A stretch of DNA of 64,000 bases from Oscarella lobularis (taxonomy: Eukaryota > Porifera > Homoscleromorpha > Homosclerophorida > Oscarellidae): contig NC_089178.1 of NCBI RefSeq assembly GCF_947507565.1, forward strand, positions 682,001-746,000, written 5' to 3'. Of this stretch, positions 1-11,048 are shown piece after piece. The notes beneath the pieces are model-generated. The model did no database searches, was not told where the DNA came from, and saw nothing but the letters and a program-made list of their open reading frames with translations. How positions within the stretch are numbered: the first letter of the stretch is position 1; each line of letters starts with the position of its first letter. Position numbers and translations under genes: made by a program.

Positions 1-13
1 GACATAAAACGTC

Positions 14-31
14 TACACTATGTCGTCACAA
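14..31 (+). promoter_or_regulatory. conserved upstream element of paralog A
   Basis: The 18-mer TACACTATGTCGTCACAA occurs upstream of all three paralogs (14-31, 1697-1714, 4774-4791), 15-21 bp before the start codon. It contains an upstream ATG. It may be a core promoter, an initiator or a 5' UTR control element; which one is not decidable from sequence. Confidence 0.45.
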
Positions 32-45
32 TTGTGTAGTTTGCC

Positions 46-1530
46 ATGCGTTATTGCACGTACCTCTTCGGCCTCTTCCTTTTACTCGTCGTTGCTCCAC
101 CTAGTGGTACGTAATTCCAGATGTAGAATTAGGATGAATTTCGAGGCGAATGTTCCAGTTAATGGTTGGAGCAGAAGAAGAAGAAGAAAATACAATTACC
201 TCGAGCATCGCGACCTGCCTAAAGGTTAGACGTTTTTAATTGATCCCTTAATTACGCGCATGTCTCGGCCAGGTTTTAGTCTCGAACTTCGTACAACGGC
301 AAAGAGAGATTTCATAAACACCAAGGACAAGTACTACAACAGATGTAAAGCAAAGGCCGACACTGACTATGGATACATTAAAAAAGCCGTATTCTCGTCT
401 TTCAATGGTGGACGTTGCAAATCTCCACGGATCAAACGGAAAAATAAAAGGCTAATTAAAAAAGCCGAGAGAAAGTGCACGTTTAAATGGACCCGAAGCC
501 ACCCCCTACTTTGGTTTTACTGCAAAATAGTAATCTTAGTCCAAAGAGAAAAGAAACGCGGAAAAACAGTGCGAGTGAACCCGCCACGCGAAGAAACATA
601 CAGATTAACCATACAAAAACGTAAGCCTCAAACACGCGATACATTTGATCATATACATATGTAATCCTACACGAAAAATTAAAATATAATTTATGGTTGT
701 TTCGTAGCACTCGGACAAATGGAGGGGGAAAAATATTGCATGTGGTATACAATAGTATTGAAGAAAATGAAAGGAGGACTAGAAGAAGAAATTGTTGTAA
801 AATCTCACTATAATCTATCGAAGATCAGTTGGGAGAAATCGGGAGCTACGTTTAGTATTCCACAAAGCCAAGCGACGAACTATGTGCTTCAATGCGAACG
901 CGCTTGCTTACCTTCAAACCGTGGCCTTCGCGCGATGATGTGGATATACCAGAAAAGGTCGAAGTTCGGCAGCTTTGACCGATGCAAATCAGCGTACAGA
1001 GTATGGCCCTTGCCTAAAGGAGTTAGGGTGAGGTACTCGCATAACGTGAAATCAAAACTCGATTTCGTTAACCGGTCACCGAAATTGAATGGCATATATT
1101 ACTGCGAGTCACTTAACCTGATAAAAACGCCGCCGTTTTACATAAAAATTGTTAACGACAGCGGGTGCAAATGGAATTGGAAAAAGTGCCACCGTTTTGC
1201 ACGCTGCATCAACAAACGCCGTCACCGCGGATTTTGGTGCCACTGTCGTCCAGGTTTCAGGGGCAACGGACGACTGTGCAAAAGTACTTTTCAGTATACG
1301 AGGGGTCTGCGCATGCATGCGGTGTACTGTTGTTTTCGTTAGAGTTGAAAACGGGAAAGAAAAGGAAACCGCGCAAACCGCGCAAACATTCTAAAAAAAT
1401 AAAATGGAAGCGCAAGAAAACGGGAAGGAAAAGAAAAAAAGGCCCAACAAAAAAGAAAAGGCGCAGATATTCTAAAAAAAGGAGAAGGAACCCCAAGGGC
1501 AAGAAGATTAGATGGGGCTTTGGTTGGTAG
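46..1530 (+). CDS. Ig/EGF basic secreted protein, paralog A
   Basis: Unnamed family. Model: exons 46-106, 159-224, 273-620, about 710-1283 and 1343-1530, all joined in phase 1. The start opens a signal peptide (MRYCTYLFGLFLLLVVAP). A four-cysteine domain of unknown type follows. Then comes an Ig-like domain (Cys in YVLQC, Trp in MMWIY, Cys in GIYYC) and one EGF-like domain (about 1161-1283). The last exon codes an almost purely Lys/Arg tail ending IRWGFGW and stop. Compared with the two downstream paralogs it lacks the second, calcium-binding EGF, the transmembrane exon and the cytoplasmic tail, so it should be secreted. Shared exon phases and near-identical 5' introns show recent tandem duplication. 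Function unknown; adhesion, recognition or binding of acidic polymers is only a guess. Confidence 0.7.
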
Positions 1531-1696
1531 CTTTGTGTTACATGAGAGGTCAGGTCACGTCAGGTTTTTTGCGGAAAAAATAAGCCAAGTAGCGTGGTTA
1601 GGCAGTGTATTGAAAGAAAAATAAAAAAAAATAAATTTATCTGTCAACCCTCGCTCAATTAGGGGATACTTGTATGCGGGGTGTATTGATATCGTC

Positions 1697-1714
1697 TACA
1701 CTATGTCGTCACAA
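1697..1714 (+). promoter_or_regulatory. conserved upstream element of paralog B
   Basis: Second exact copy of the 18-mer found before paralogs A and C, 12 bp before the start codon. The upstream ATG is out of frame with the gene. Confidence 0.45.
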
Positions 1715-1725
1715 TCTAGTTTGCC

Positions 1726-4085
1726 ATGCGTTATTGCACGTACCTCTTCGGTCTCGCCTTCCTTTTACTATTTTTTGCTCCACCTAGTGGTATGTAATTC
1801 CAGATGTAGAATTAGGATGAATTTCGAGGCGAATGTTCCAGTTAGTTGGAGCAGAAGAAGAAGAAGCAAATACAAATACCTCGAGCATAAGGAATTGCCT
1901 AAAGGTCTATAATAATTAATTGACAAAATGTCACTGTTCTGATTGATTTACATTTTCGGCCAGGTTTTAGTCTCAGACTTCGTACAACGGCAAAAAAAGG
2001 CTCCATAAACACGAATAAGAAATACTACAACAGATGTAAAGCAAAGGCCGACACTGACTATGGGCTCATCAAAAAGGCCGTATTCTCGTCTTTCAATTGC
2101 GGACATTGCAGAAATCGGTGGATCAAATGGACAAATAAAAAAGCCGGGCTAATGAAAAAAGCCGAGAGAAAGTGCACGTTTAGATGGACCCGAAGCCATC
2201 CCCTACTTTGGTTTTACTGCAAAATAGTAATCCTAGTCAAAAGAGAAAAGAAACGCGGAAAAACAGTGCGAGTGAACCCCCCACGCGAAGAAACATACAG
2301 ATTAACCATAAAACGAAGTAAGCCTAATCAGCCAATATCTGATCTAACATATGTAAGTGTCTATATATTGAATTTGCAAAACTAGATAGACGGGGGAGGG
2401 GGTAGCGTTACAAAGATAAAGAGGCAAAAATTAAAGCGTTTAATTCATTATTTGTATACGTCTCACAGGACCAGGACTAATTGAGCCAAAAAAAAGCTGC
2501 AAATGGTTTACTCTGCTATTCAAAAAGAAACGAAAGATTGCCTCAAAATCTTTGTTATTGGATCGCGATTGGCTAAAATCAGGAGCTCGCTTTACCCTTC
2601 CAAAAAGCAAACTGAGGGACTATTCGCTTCGATGCAGACGCGCCTGCCTACCATCAGACCGCGGCCTCGTTCATCCCATGAAGTGGATATACCAGAAAAG
2701 GTCAAAATTGAACTACGGCGTTAACCGATACGATCCGCTATACAAAGTATGGCCCTTGCCCAACGGCGTTCGGGTCAAGAAAGAGTCCGTTTTGGACTCG
2801 ACTCTCGAATTCGTTAACCAGTTACCGATGGGAATTTACTACTGCGAGTCGATTGACCTTCTCAGAACGCCACCGTTTCACATTAGAATTGAGGACGACA
2901 GCGGGTGCAAATGGAATAAAAAAAAATGCCGCGCTAATTCGCGCTGCATTGACAAACGACCTGGATTTGCGTGCCGATGCAATCCAGGCTTACAGGGCGA
3001 CGGAAAGAAACAGTGCAAAGGTATTCTCATGTTAGCACGAGTGTATGCAGTCTGTATGCAGGGTACCTTGGTATATTCAGATATTGACGAATGCAAAGTC
3101 CGGTTGGCCAAGTGTCCGAAGCACAGTCGGTGCGAGAACAATTTTGGTAGTTATAGTTGCAACTGCGTTCGGGGATATGTATACAATAGAAAAAGGAAAC
3201 GGTGTCAACGTAGAGGTAAATGGTGTTTTGTCTTCTGAAACGCACCTTATAATGTTCATTCGTCGAAGGGTTGAAAAAGAAGGTTGGAAGGAGAAGAAAG
3301 ACCGAGAGAAGGAAGATTGCTAGAAGAGGAAAGGCAAAGAAAAAGACGATTGCTAAGAGAAGAAAGTCTAAGAAAAGACAAAAAGCCAGTCAGAAAAAAG
3401 GAAGACAAAAGATTGCGAATCCTAGGAAGAAAGGTGCAAACCTGCGCGAACACAAAAGAAAGAAAGAAAAAAAACAGCGCAAAAATCACAACAAAAAGCG
3501 AAAGCACTCCAAAAAGACTCCTAAACAAACGAAGACAACGAACCAAACAAAAACATCAACAAAACACGAACAAGCAACAGGTAATCAAAAGACAACTATA
3601 GATCAGCTACACCAGAAGACAAAAGACAACTCAAAGGTACGGGGGGTACTAATGGCAAAAAAATTGTGTGATATTATGACCTAGTCGAAGAGCGTTACAA
3701 AATCAAAAAAAAGTAGGCTTGAGTGCAATAAAATGCAAAGAGCGCCGAATAATAACTGTTAAACGCAGGCATACCCAAAGGCGGAATCATAGCCGGTGCG
3801 GTCATCGGAGCGGTGACAGCTGGTCTGCTTATCACCGCTGCAATTTGGTACTGGCGTAGATCTCGATTTCGACCTAAAGAGCGACGTCGCGGGAGACGAA
3901 GAAGGTATGCTACAAATTCGCTTACAGATAAATTTCTGATTCGTTACATTGTGTGAAGTAACAAGACGAATAAGACCAAGGACGACGCGGTCATTGCCTC
4001 ACCGAAAAAAAATCTAAAAAATAGTACCGGTAGAAAGAAAATTTCCAAGTCAAAAATTTCCAAGTCAAAACAACCCTCAATATAA
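1726..4085 (+). CDS. Ig/EGF basic membrane protein, paralog B
   Basis: Model: exons 1726-1789, 1842-1904, 1964-2317, 2469-3020, 3081-3215, 3269-3580, 3769-3904 and 3959-4085. Order: signal peptide; short basic exon; four-cysteine domain; Ig-like domain (SLRC, KWIY, GIYYC); EGF-like domain; calcium-binding EGF beginning DIDEC; about 100 residues of Lys/Arg-rich stalk; one transmembrane helix (GGIIAGAVIGAVTAGLLITA) with RR after it; short basic tail with two ISKSK repeats. Most introns are phase 1, as in exon-shuffled extracellular proteins. The stalk exon could end at another donor, but 3580 keeps the phase found in paralog C. Likely a type I surface protein; ligand unknown. Confidence 0.72.
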
Positions 4086-4308
4086 ACAGTTGATCCTAGT
4101 TCAGTCTTTTGTAAAAGAATAACCAGTAAAAAGTTTATGGCACCCGACAGACAGGGTCGAGCAAAAATTTTGGAAGCAGAGAAAGCCTGTTGTAGGACTT
4201 CTATACCGCGGCTACCGTACAAAACGCCTAGTTACAAACATCCACGGTAAACGGGGTCACTTGGCCTAGCTAACAAGAATCCGAGTCATCATTCGACTCG
4301 AATCCGCA

Positions 4309-4388
4309 GGGTGCACTGGCACTGGGACCAGGTGCGAGTAAAATGTAAGGGTGCACTGGCACTGGGACCAGGTGCGAGTAAAATGTAA
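4309..4388. repeat. 40-bp perfect tandem duplication
   Basis: Two adjacent identical 40-bp copies (4309-4348 and 4349-4388), each beginning GGGTGCACTGGCACTGGGAC. Identical copies imply a very recent duplication or a replication-slippage event. Confidence 0.9.
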
Positions 4389-4773
4389 GCTCGGCGTCAG
4401 AAGCTCTACGAGAGTTGGCAGGACGGTGAGGAGCAGACGCGCAACGACTCACGCGTCGATCGCTGTTCGGGACTGTCGTCTTGTGTCGTATAACTGTATT
4501 CGGCTTCAGGAGGGCTCGAGAAGACTGCGAGAACGCTCGCGAGACGTGTAGCTAGTTAGGCAGATTTGCGCATGTGTCAGATCACGGATGTCGCTACAAT
4601 CCGTGGTCAGATTTGCGCGCGCGAACTTCTCGCTGGACGCTGGTGGCCTTCTGATTGCGATAGCGGCCGAGGCTATAAGCTGTTATGATAAACCTATCAC
4701 CACAAATTGAACTTTACGGCCTGTGGCGTACAGTAGTCTATGCAGGTCTATGTATGTAGTCTATGTACGACTT

Positions 4774-4791
4774 TACACTATGTCGTCACAA
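4774..4791 (+). promoter_or_regulatory. conserved upstream element of paralog C
   Basis: Third exact copy. Here the upstream ATG opens only a four-codon frame (MSSQ then stop). Sequence around the 18-mer is otherwise diverged, so its conservation stands out. Confidence 0.45.
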
Positions 4792-4811
4792 TAAATAAAA
4801 AATAGTGTGCC

Positions 4812-6772
4812 ATGGGTCACACTTACCTTTTTGGCTTTTTCTTCATCTTATTCTTCGCTGCCGCCAGTGGTAAACAACACGTCTTCAGGCATCACAAGCT
4901 TCCCAAAGGTTTCATTAGCCATTGTGCGAGTCATGTTCTAATTTGTTTCTGCAAGGTTTTAGCCTAGAACTTAGGACATCATTAAAAGCGAAACACGTGA
5001 AATCCTCAAAATCATACTTCAACACTTGCAAAGGAAAAGCCAACCCTTACTACGGACGCCTTTACCATGCAATTTTCTCAATGGTCAATGGGGGTCGCTG
5101 TTCGAGGCTCATTGTTTATAAGCCTAGAGGAAAACCAAGAAAAGTCAGCCCAACGACAATGGTTAAGAGGACGTGCGAGTTTACTTATTCGCGGCGCCGC
5201 CCCCTGCTTTTTTTCAACTGCAAAATGATAATCTTAATCAAGAGAACAGTGAGACGCGGAAAAATTGTGAGAGTTCAACCGCCACGCAAAAAAACGTACA
5301 CCCTGAAACTTATACGACGTAAGCCTCTAATGATCAATATTTCCCAAGTTAAAACTAAATGACTACATACATATGATTCATTTTATTGCTTTGTATGTGT
5401 TGCAGGACTTCGATTCATGGAGGCAAGCGCTCGTTGCAAGTGGTATACTCAAGTAGTGACAAGAACAAAGGGAAGGGAAAAACCCGTTGCCTCGAGATCT
5501 CTATCTACAAGTCGCCATTGGAAAAAGTCTTACGCTAAGTTTACTATTCCAGGCAGCAAAGTGAGAGACTATTCGCTTCGATGCAAACGCACTTGTTTAC
5601 AGAAAAACAAAGAACTATATCCAATCAAATGGATATACCACAGGAAGGCGCGACTCCTGAGCCGACTCGATATAGCGTACAAAACAGAATCGTTGCCAAG
5701 GGGCGTTATAGTCAAGGACGAGTCCGGGGCGGAATCGAACCTCGAATTCATTTCCTTATCATCAAAACTAACCGGCCTCTATTATTGCGAGTCAATTGAC
5801 CTGATAAAATCGCCACCGCTTTTTATAACTATTGCGGACGACAACGGGTGCAAATGGTTCAAGAAATGGGAAAAGAGGTGCCACGTTAATGCGCACTGCG
5901 TCGACAAACGCTACGGATTCGCGTGCCGATGCCGTCCAGGTTTTAGGGGCGACGGAAAGAAGCAATGCGAAGGTAATTGTCAATAATGTGTGGTGCGCAC
6001 CTGCTTTTTTCTCAAGACATTGACGAGTGCAAAATTGGTTCGGCCAAGTGTCCAAAGCACGGTCGGTGTACCAATACCTTTGGTGGGTATCGTTGCACAT
6101 GCGTTGATGGATACAAGTTCCAAAAAACAACCAAAACGTGTCAAAGTATAAATTGCATGCATGTGATAGATAGCCTTTTGAACGCACCTCATCAGTAACT
6201 GATTTTTCTTATCATAGAGTTGAACAAGAAAAGTGCCGCTGCAGAGAGAAAAGAGGCTGAGAAAAGAGAAGAAGCCAGTCAGAAAAGGGAAAGGCAAAAG
6301 TTGATCAATATGATTCGGAGTTACAAAAAGAAGGAACAGCACCACGAGCATTCTAATCAGACGGCTGAAAAGTCGCAGCAAGTCGACCGGAAGAGAACAG
6401 CAAAATCGCAAGTCGACCGTAAGACAACAGCAAAATCAAAGAAAGGTAAGCCTACAAACAATACAAAACTGCAAAAAAGTAACTCGTAAATGTAGGCGGG
6501 TCTACCGGCGCAATCGTCGCTGGTTCCGTTATCGGAGCAGTGATCGCTTGTCTACTTATCACCGCTGCAACTTGGTACTCGCTTAGATCTCGACGTCGAC
6601 AAAAAAGCCGACAACAAAGGTACATTTCCTACAAATTCGCCTAAACGTTATTTCATTATGAGCATCTGTTGCATCGTGAAGAAAAAAGATAAAGACAAAA
6701 GACGACGCGGTCACCGCCAAATCGAAGTCGAAAAAACAGAAGAAAAAGCCACGTGAGAAATCTAGAAAATAA
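4812..6772 (+). CDS. Ig/EGF basic membrane protein, paralog C
   Basis: Model: exons 4812-4908, 4956-5318, 5406-5972, 6017-6145, 6218-6445, 6496-6619 and 6682-6772. The first intron of paralogs A and B is absent: the signal-peptide exon reads straight into RHHKLPKG. Domains follow the order of paralog B: four-cysteine domain, Ig-like domain (SLRC, KWIY, GLYYC), EGF-like domain, calcium-binding EGF (DIDECKIGSAKC), a charged stalk with repeated QVDRK units, a transmembrane helix (AIVAGSVIGAVIACLLITAA) and a short basic tail. It is more diverged in DNA from A and B than they are from each other, so it is the older copy. Function unknown. Confidence 0.72.
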
Positions 6773-6926
6773 TACAATGAAGATTTTTTCTACGTACAAA
6801 CCCAATAAACAGCTATTTCACCAATCCTATTAAAGAAATTTTGTAGAACGTCAAAAGTAGCATCATGTTAAAGATAAACATATACACATGCCTATATGTG
6901 GTACCAAAATCCCAGCTGTTGAGCTT

Positions 6927-9900
6927 CTATACTGATGAAACGGCGAATGCGACAGGCCGCGACCGTTCTGCTTCCACATTCGCATCGTCCCTTGCTTCTT
7001 TCTTATCGGATCTGGAAAGAGGCTTGATGCTGATGTCTCTCGTCGCTCGGAATTCGCCACAGTTATTCAAGTGCTCGTTCTCCAGTCGAAAGAAGTTCCA
7101 AACGAATCGCCTATACGAAGGCGAATACACAAAGACAAATTGAATTGATTTTTTTCTTTTTGTACCTGATTAGTTCTAATACGCTGACGAGCCCGCCAAG
7201 CAATTCGGTTCTAAATCGGTCAGCATCCGTTTGAAAAACGGTAACTTTGAGTATCCAGAGCAGACGCAAAATAGCATCTTCTACAATAGCAACGTAATAA
7301 AGAGCCTAGTACACCAATAAAAATTTTCAGCAAATAGCGAAGACTTAATTAGACACCTTAAGACGGTAAATGAGTTCTTCACGCAGAAAGCCGTATTTTG
7401 CTTTCATCAGACCCCAATCCATGACCAAGTCCCAGTACAATTTATAAACAAACACAATGACAAACGAAACGATCCACGCGTAGAAGAAGGGGCCAGTTTG
7501 AGGAGCCCCACCGGTTTCTTCTCGGAAAGTTTTTATTTAGTCCTAGCTAAAACATATCTGAACGATCCTTTCTTTACCTTTGTAATGGTGATAGAGTGCG
7601 GAAAAGATTACTTCCACAACTCCAGTTAAATATTTTCCGGCGTTGACGGCGTGCGGAAAGAATTTCCTCGTGTCATTGTAACGACGTACGCACTGAGCAA
7701 AACGAAACCAAGACGGCAAACCGGCCAAAAGCGGTCGAATGCCGTTACCAACGCTAGTGCAAATTGTGCAGTTTTGATCTCCTGAATGTGCATATCGCCA
7801 GTGAAATTGAATAAATTAATACGTACCTGGATCCTTATCCCACATATGAATGAAGAAGCAGACGGTGAAGTAGAAGTCGAGAAGAACGCCACCCATGCTG
7901 GTCCATTGATCAGCGAGCCAGAAATCGGGGAAGTTGACCGAATAGAACGGAGCGCAGACAATTCGTCGCTAGAGAAGAGACAAGTGACATAAATATAAAA
8001 AGGCGTTTAATACGAAAATACTCTAGATACGAGCAATACAGTCAATAGTAGAAGTCGGGTCTGTCAAGCCTTACTTCTAAACGGTAAGCTACTGCGTAGT
8101 ATTGGTCCCATGCACGTAAACCCGCATAACACTGACTTTCTTACAAAGATTTTAAGAAACCACTTTCGAGAAGAATACTGCAGTATTTTGATAGGATTCA
8201 GCGCGTACAGTAGGTAAATAACCCAAACCGCAATTGGCCACAAGAACGCGAATTTTCCACTCCAGCATTGGCACGTCACAAAGAAACCAATTAGGCACGT
8301 CAACCACGTAACAAACATAAAGGTTCCGATCTAGACAGAGTAACAAAGCGTAGGCCAAGACAGCCCTCTCGCAATTAATCAATATCCTTACGCCCATCAG
8401 TTGATAAGCTGTGAGGTGATCGCGAGGATTGACTTCGAATATTAGCACGTGATTCACGCCTCTCATGCGCCAGCCCAGAGTATTCACCCCGATGAGAGTG
8501 ATAATCAAGGCGACGTAAAGCGATCCTCGAAACATCTTCACTGCCGAAACCCGAACCCAATCACCTAAAGGGACATAGAAGAAAATAAAAATTTCCAAAA
8601 CGTTAATTACCTGATATGCAGTTTTCATTTCCGTAGCTTTCGTTTCCAAAGCTTTGATTCCCAAAGCTTCCGTTAGATGCGTACAGCGTGTAGTTGCGTA
8701 TCGAATAGTCAGTTTTGCAGCTAACTGGAGACTGAAAATTTGCAAGAAAAACGCCTAGGGCAATTCTCATAATTCTACGTAAGGCTGGCGACAACGTTTC
8801 TTACCAACTAAAACCGCTACAACAATCAGCACCGTTGACATGCCCACGTTGAGCCCCAGAAAAAACGTTGAAGAGTGCGACACCTGAGATCGATTTATAG
8901 ACAAATAAGCATGCATTGGAAAACGAACTCTATCGCTCTCAAGCGCCGGAACTCGAAGGCGATTCATTGCACGTCGTCGATTGCCGCCTTCTAAAGTTTC
9001 AATAGACACCGTCTAAATGTTCGGAGAGTAACAAACGCAACGCGTCGAAAAGGCAACTCTTTACTTCGACTTGAAGAATTAGGTTGTCGATTTCTACCGA
9101 TGTCACAAAATAGCTGTTCATGATTACCGAGAGATGAAACGTTAGGCCAGTAGATGTTCTCCATTCCTGTAGGATAAAGTATCTATGTTGGAGTAATGAA
9201 CGAGAATCGTCTATATCTTTCTTTGCCTTGTCATGTTTCTTCAGAATCTTTCTAAAGCCTTCACGATTCAACACCTAGATAATAAATAATAATAATAATA
9301 ATACTAATAGATAATCATATGCTCATTGGAATCTGTTTCTTAATTAGATGGTTAATTAACCTGGTATTGCTGGAGAAGGATGAGATCAAGGTAAAATTCG
9401 CTAAAGGCCAGTTTGAGTGCTTTCAGTCGACTCGTGACGTGGCTCTTGGTAATTCGCGTTCTATTGTGCTTTGGATGAGCCCGCTTGACGCTTTTCGTCT
9501 TTTCTCCCCCTTTTCCGACTTTCACTGCATTTGACCACAAGTCCATGGCTTCCTCATGGGTGATCCTCACTTCTTGGTGTCCGGAAAGGGACAATCTCTT
9601 CAATTTTTCCGCTTCTGATTTGAGAGTAGCAAATTTCGATTTTGACATTAACTCGCGAGCTAAATAAATAAATAAACAAATAATTAAATAAATTCTGCCT
9701 AAAATCTCGCTTTCACCTTTAAAAAATTTTTCCACCTTGTCCAACTCTAGTTTTATTTCGTTCATATAGTCCTTTTCTACTTCCTCAAAATACTCCTCGT
9801 AAGCTGCACCCAACAGTAAAAATAGTGAGGGTGGATCGTGTCACAAACACCACCCAAGCTCCCGCGTTGAAGACAAGTAGCGAGTCTCTCGTTTTTCTAC

Positions 9901-10088
9901 TTACCCTGGACGTCGCCTTGAGACGGCGAGCTGTCCTGTGCAGCGTATATCAGCTCTCTCAGTCGCTAGGAGAGACAATTCCACATTTTCGCCTTTCTCA
10001 CTGCGTCCAGCGGATTTACTCCGTATGCGATGTATTGCTTTCGCCATTCGGGCGTCAAGTGGGCCTGTAGGCGACGATTGAACTTCAT
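6927..10088 (-). CDS. xpr1: phosphate exporter XPR1 (SPX-EXS protein)
   Basis: Exports inorganic phosphate at the plasma membrane; the N-terminal SPX domain senses inositol pyrophosphates. Fourteen exons were traced: 10088-10020, 9965-9905, 9803-9717, 9659-9361, 9274-9065, 9012-8805, 8754-8611, 8564-8392, 8330-8145, 7968-7827, 7781-7578, 7520-7358, 7305-7166 and 7110-6927. The SPX domain starts [20 protein letters not shown] and ends around [10 protein letters not shown]. Then several membrane helices and the EXS domain: [33 protein letters not shown] and the C-terminal [20 protein letters not shown], all hallmarks of the family. The acidic regulatory tail is short. An extracellular loop has repeated NQSFGNES-type possible N-glycosylation sites (about 8640-8680). 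It looks intact. Confidence 0.95.
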
Positions 10089-10484
10089 AGGAAACGTTCA
10101 AACACGCTGGACGCTACGCTTTGGTCAAAATTGTCCCGGACTGAAGCTCCCGTCAGTAGAATCTGGTAGAAGTGCGTAGATGGCAGTGTAGGCGATCTAG
10201 TATCCGTGTGTGTGGTGGACTGATTTTCTGGAGAAGTGCACGAACACGCTCCTTATCTTTCATTCTAAAAAAATAAATTTGCTAAATTTCCTGGGAGCTG
10301 CAGGCCTACGGTAGCGCGTAGCATTGCACCTCTTCACAAAAATATGTATGCATAGCCAAATCTCAGGACCAAATCTAAAATCAGTGCCAGATTGCATAAG
10401 CTTTTGCGGTTTCTGCTTCGTGTGTAGTCAGCTGGCCGGACGCCAAGGAAAACTAATGGGCCAATCACGGGCTTGAATTACCGC

Positions 10485-10494
10485 GGGGACTTCC
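10485..10494 (+). promoter_or_regulatory. kappaB consensus site
   Basis: GGGGACTTCC matches GGGRNNYYCC at every position. It lies 555 bp upstream of the start codon of a Rel-homology factor, so autoregulation is a reasonable guess. A 10-mer can also occur by chance. Confidence 0.4.
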
Positions 10495-10974
10495 CCCCGA
10501 ACACAAAACAAAGCTCCCGTCGGGGCCGCCGAGCTGCATTCGCTCACCAAGTGGCATGAAAAGTTCCTTTAGAATAACTGCATCAACGACAGATTTTGTT
10601 TCGAAGTCGCATTGGTGGATTTTGACTCGGCGCGTTTTTCGATGGCGGACGAAGTGATGCTTCACCCTGAGAAGCCGGAAGCAAAAGTGCCGACTATTGC
10701 GTCGGACAAAAACGACGAGAACGGAGGTGATTTGAGCCGCATTAGATACCCGTAGTTGTGGCGTAGGTAGTCCCTTGGCACCCTTTTTCAGGTTCGGGGA
10801 CCGTCGTTGTCCCCGTAAACTAATTAATCTGATAAGGCGTATTGACGTTTGCATAACTGTTCGGGTACGGTCCCCCGGACCAGCGCGCGCCCGTCGTTAA
10901 CACACCGACGTGATGCTGAGGGACTGGACGTGGATCTGAGCGCGGGACGGTCCCCGAACGGTCCCCTAGATCTG

Positions 10975-10982
10975 TATTTAAG
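10975..10982 (+). promoter_or_regulatory. TATA-like box of the Rel-like gene
   Basis: TATTTAAG lies 67 bp before the start codon at 11049, leaving room for a transcription start near 11005 and a short leader. It is the only TATA-like element close to this start. Confidence 0.35.
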
Positions 10983-11048
10983 CAGTTAGCTGCAGCAGAG
11001 CTGTAAAAATTTTTTCGCTGTCTCCCATGCCACCATACTCCCGAAACA

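Larger units (their letters stand above)
4086..4811. other. intergenic between paralogs B and C
   Basis: No convincing coding exon. It holds the 40-bp tandem duplication (4309-4388), a direct repeat of CAGATTTGCGC (about 4561 and 4609) around a small inverted repeat CACGGAT/ATCCGTG, and the conserved 18-mer near its right end. Confidence 0.5.
10089..11048. other. intergenic, xpr1 / Rel-like promoter region
   Basis: Shared 5' region of xpr1 (leftward) and the Rel-like gene (rightward). It contains a CCAAT box in GGGCCAATCACGG (about 10458), a kappaB-type motif (10485-10494), several GGGGAC/GTCCCC half-site pairs between 10790 and 10970, and a TATA-like TATTTAAG at 10975. A 37-codon frame begins at 10642 but has no recognisable homology. 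Confidence 0.5.

Noticed and set aside
46-1530. Paralog A as a pseudogene
   Set aside because: All exon joins keep phase and no internal stop or frameshift is needed; only the membrane module is absent.
10642-10755. 37-codon frame starting MADEVMLHPEKPEAK with a possible splice donor
   Set aside because: Looks codon-like, but no homologous family was recognised and no in-phase joining exon could be shown; it lies in the promoter region of the Rel-like gene.
10465-10854. 129-codon minus-strand frame
   Set aside because: No domain, overlaps promoter motifs, and composition gives no support.
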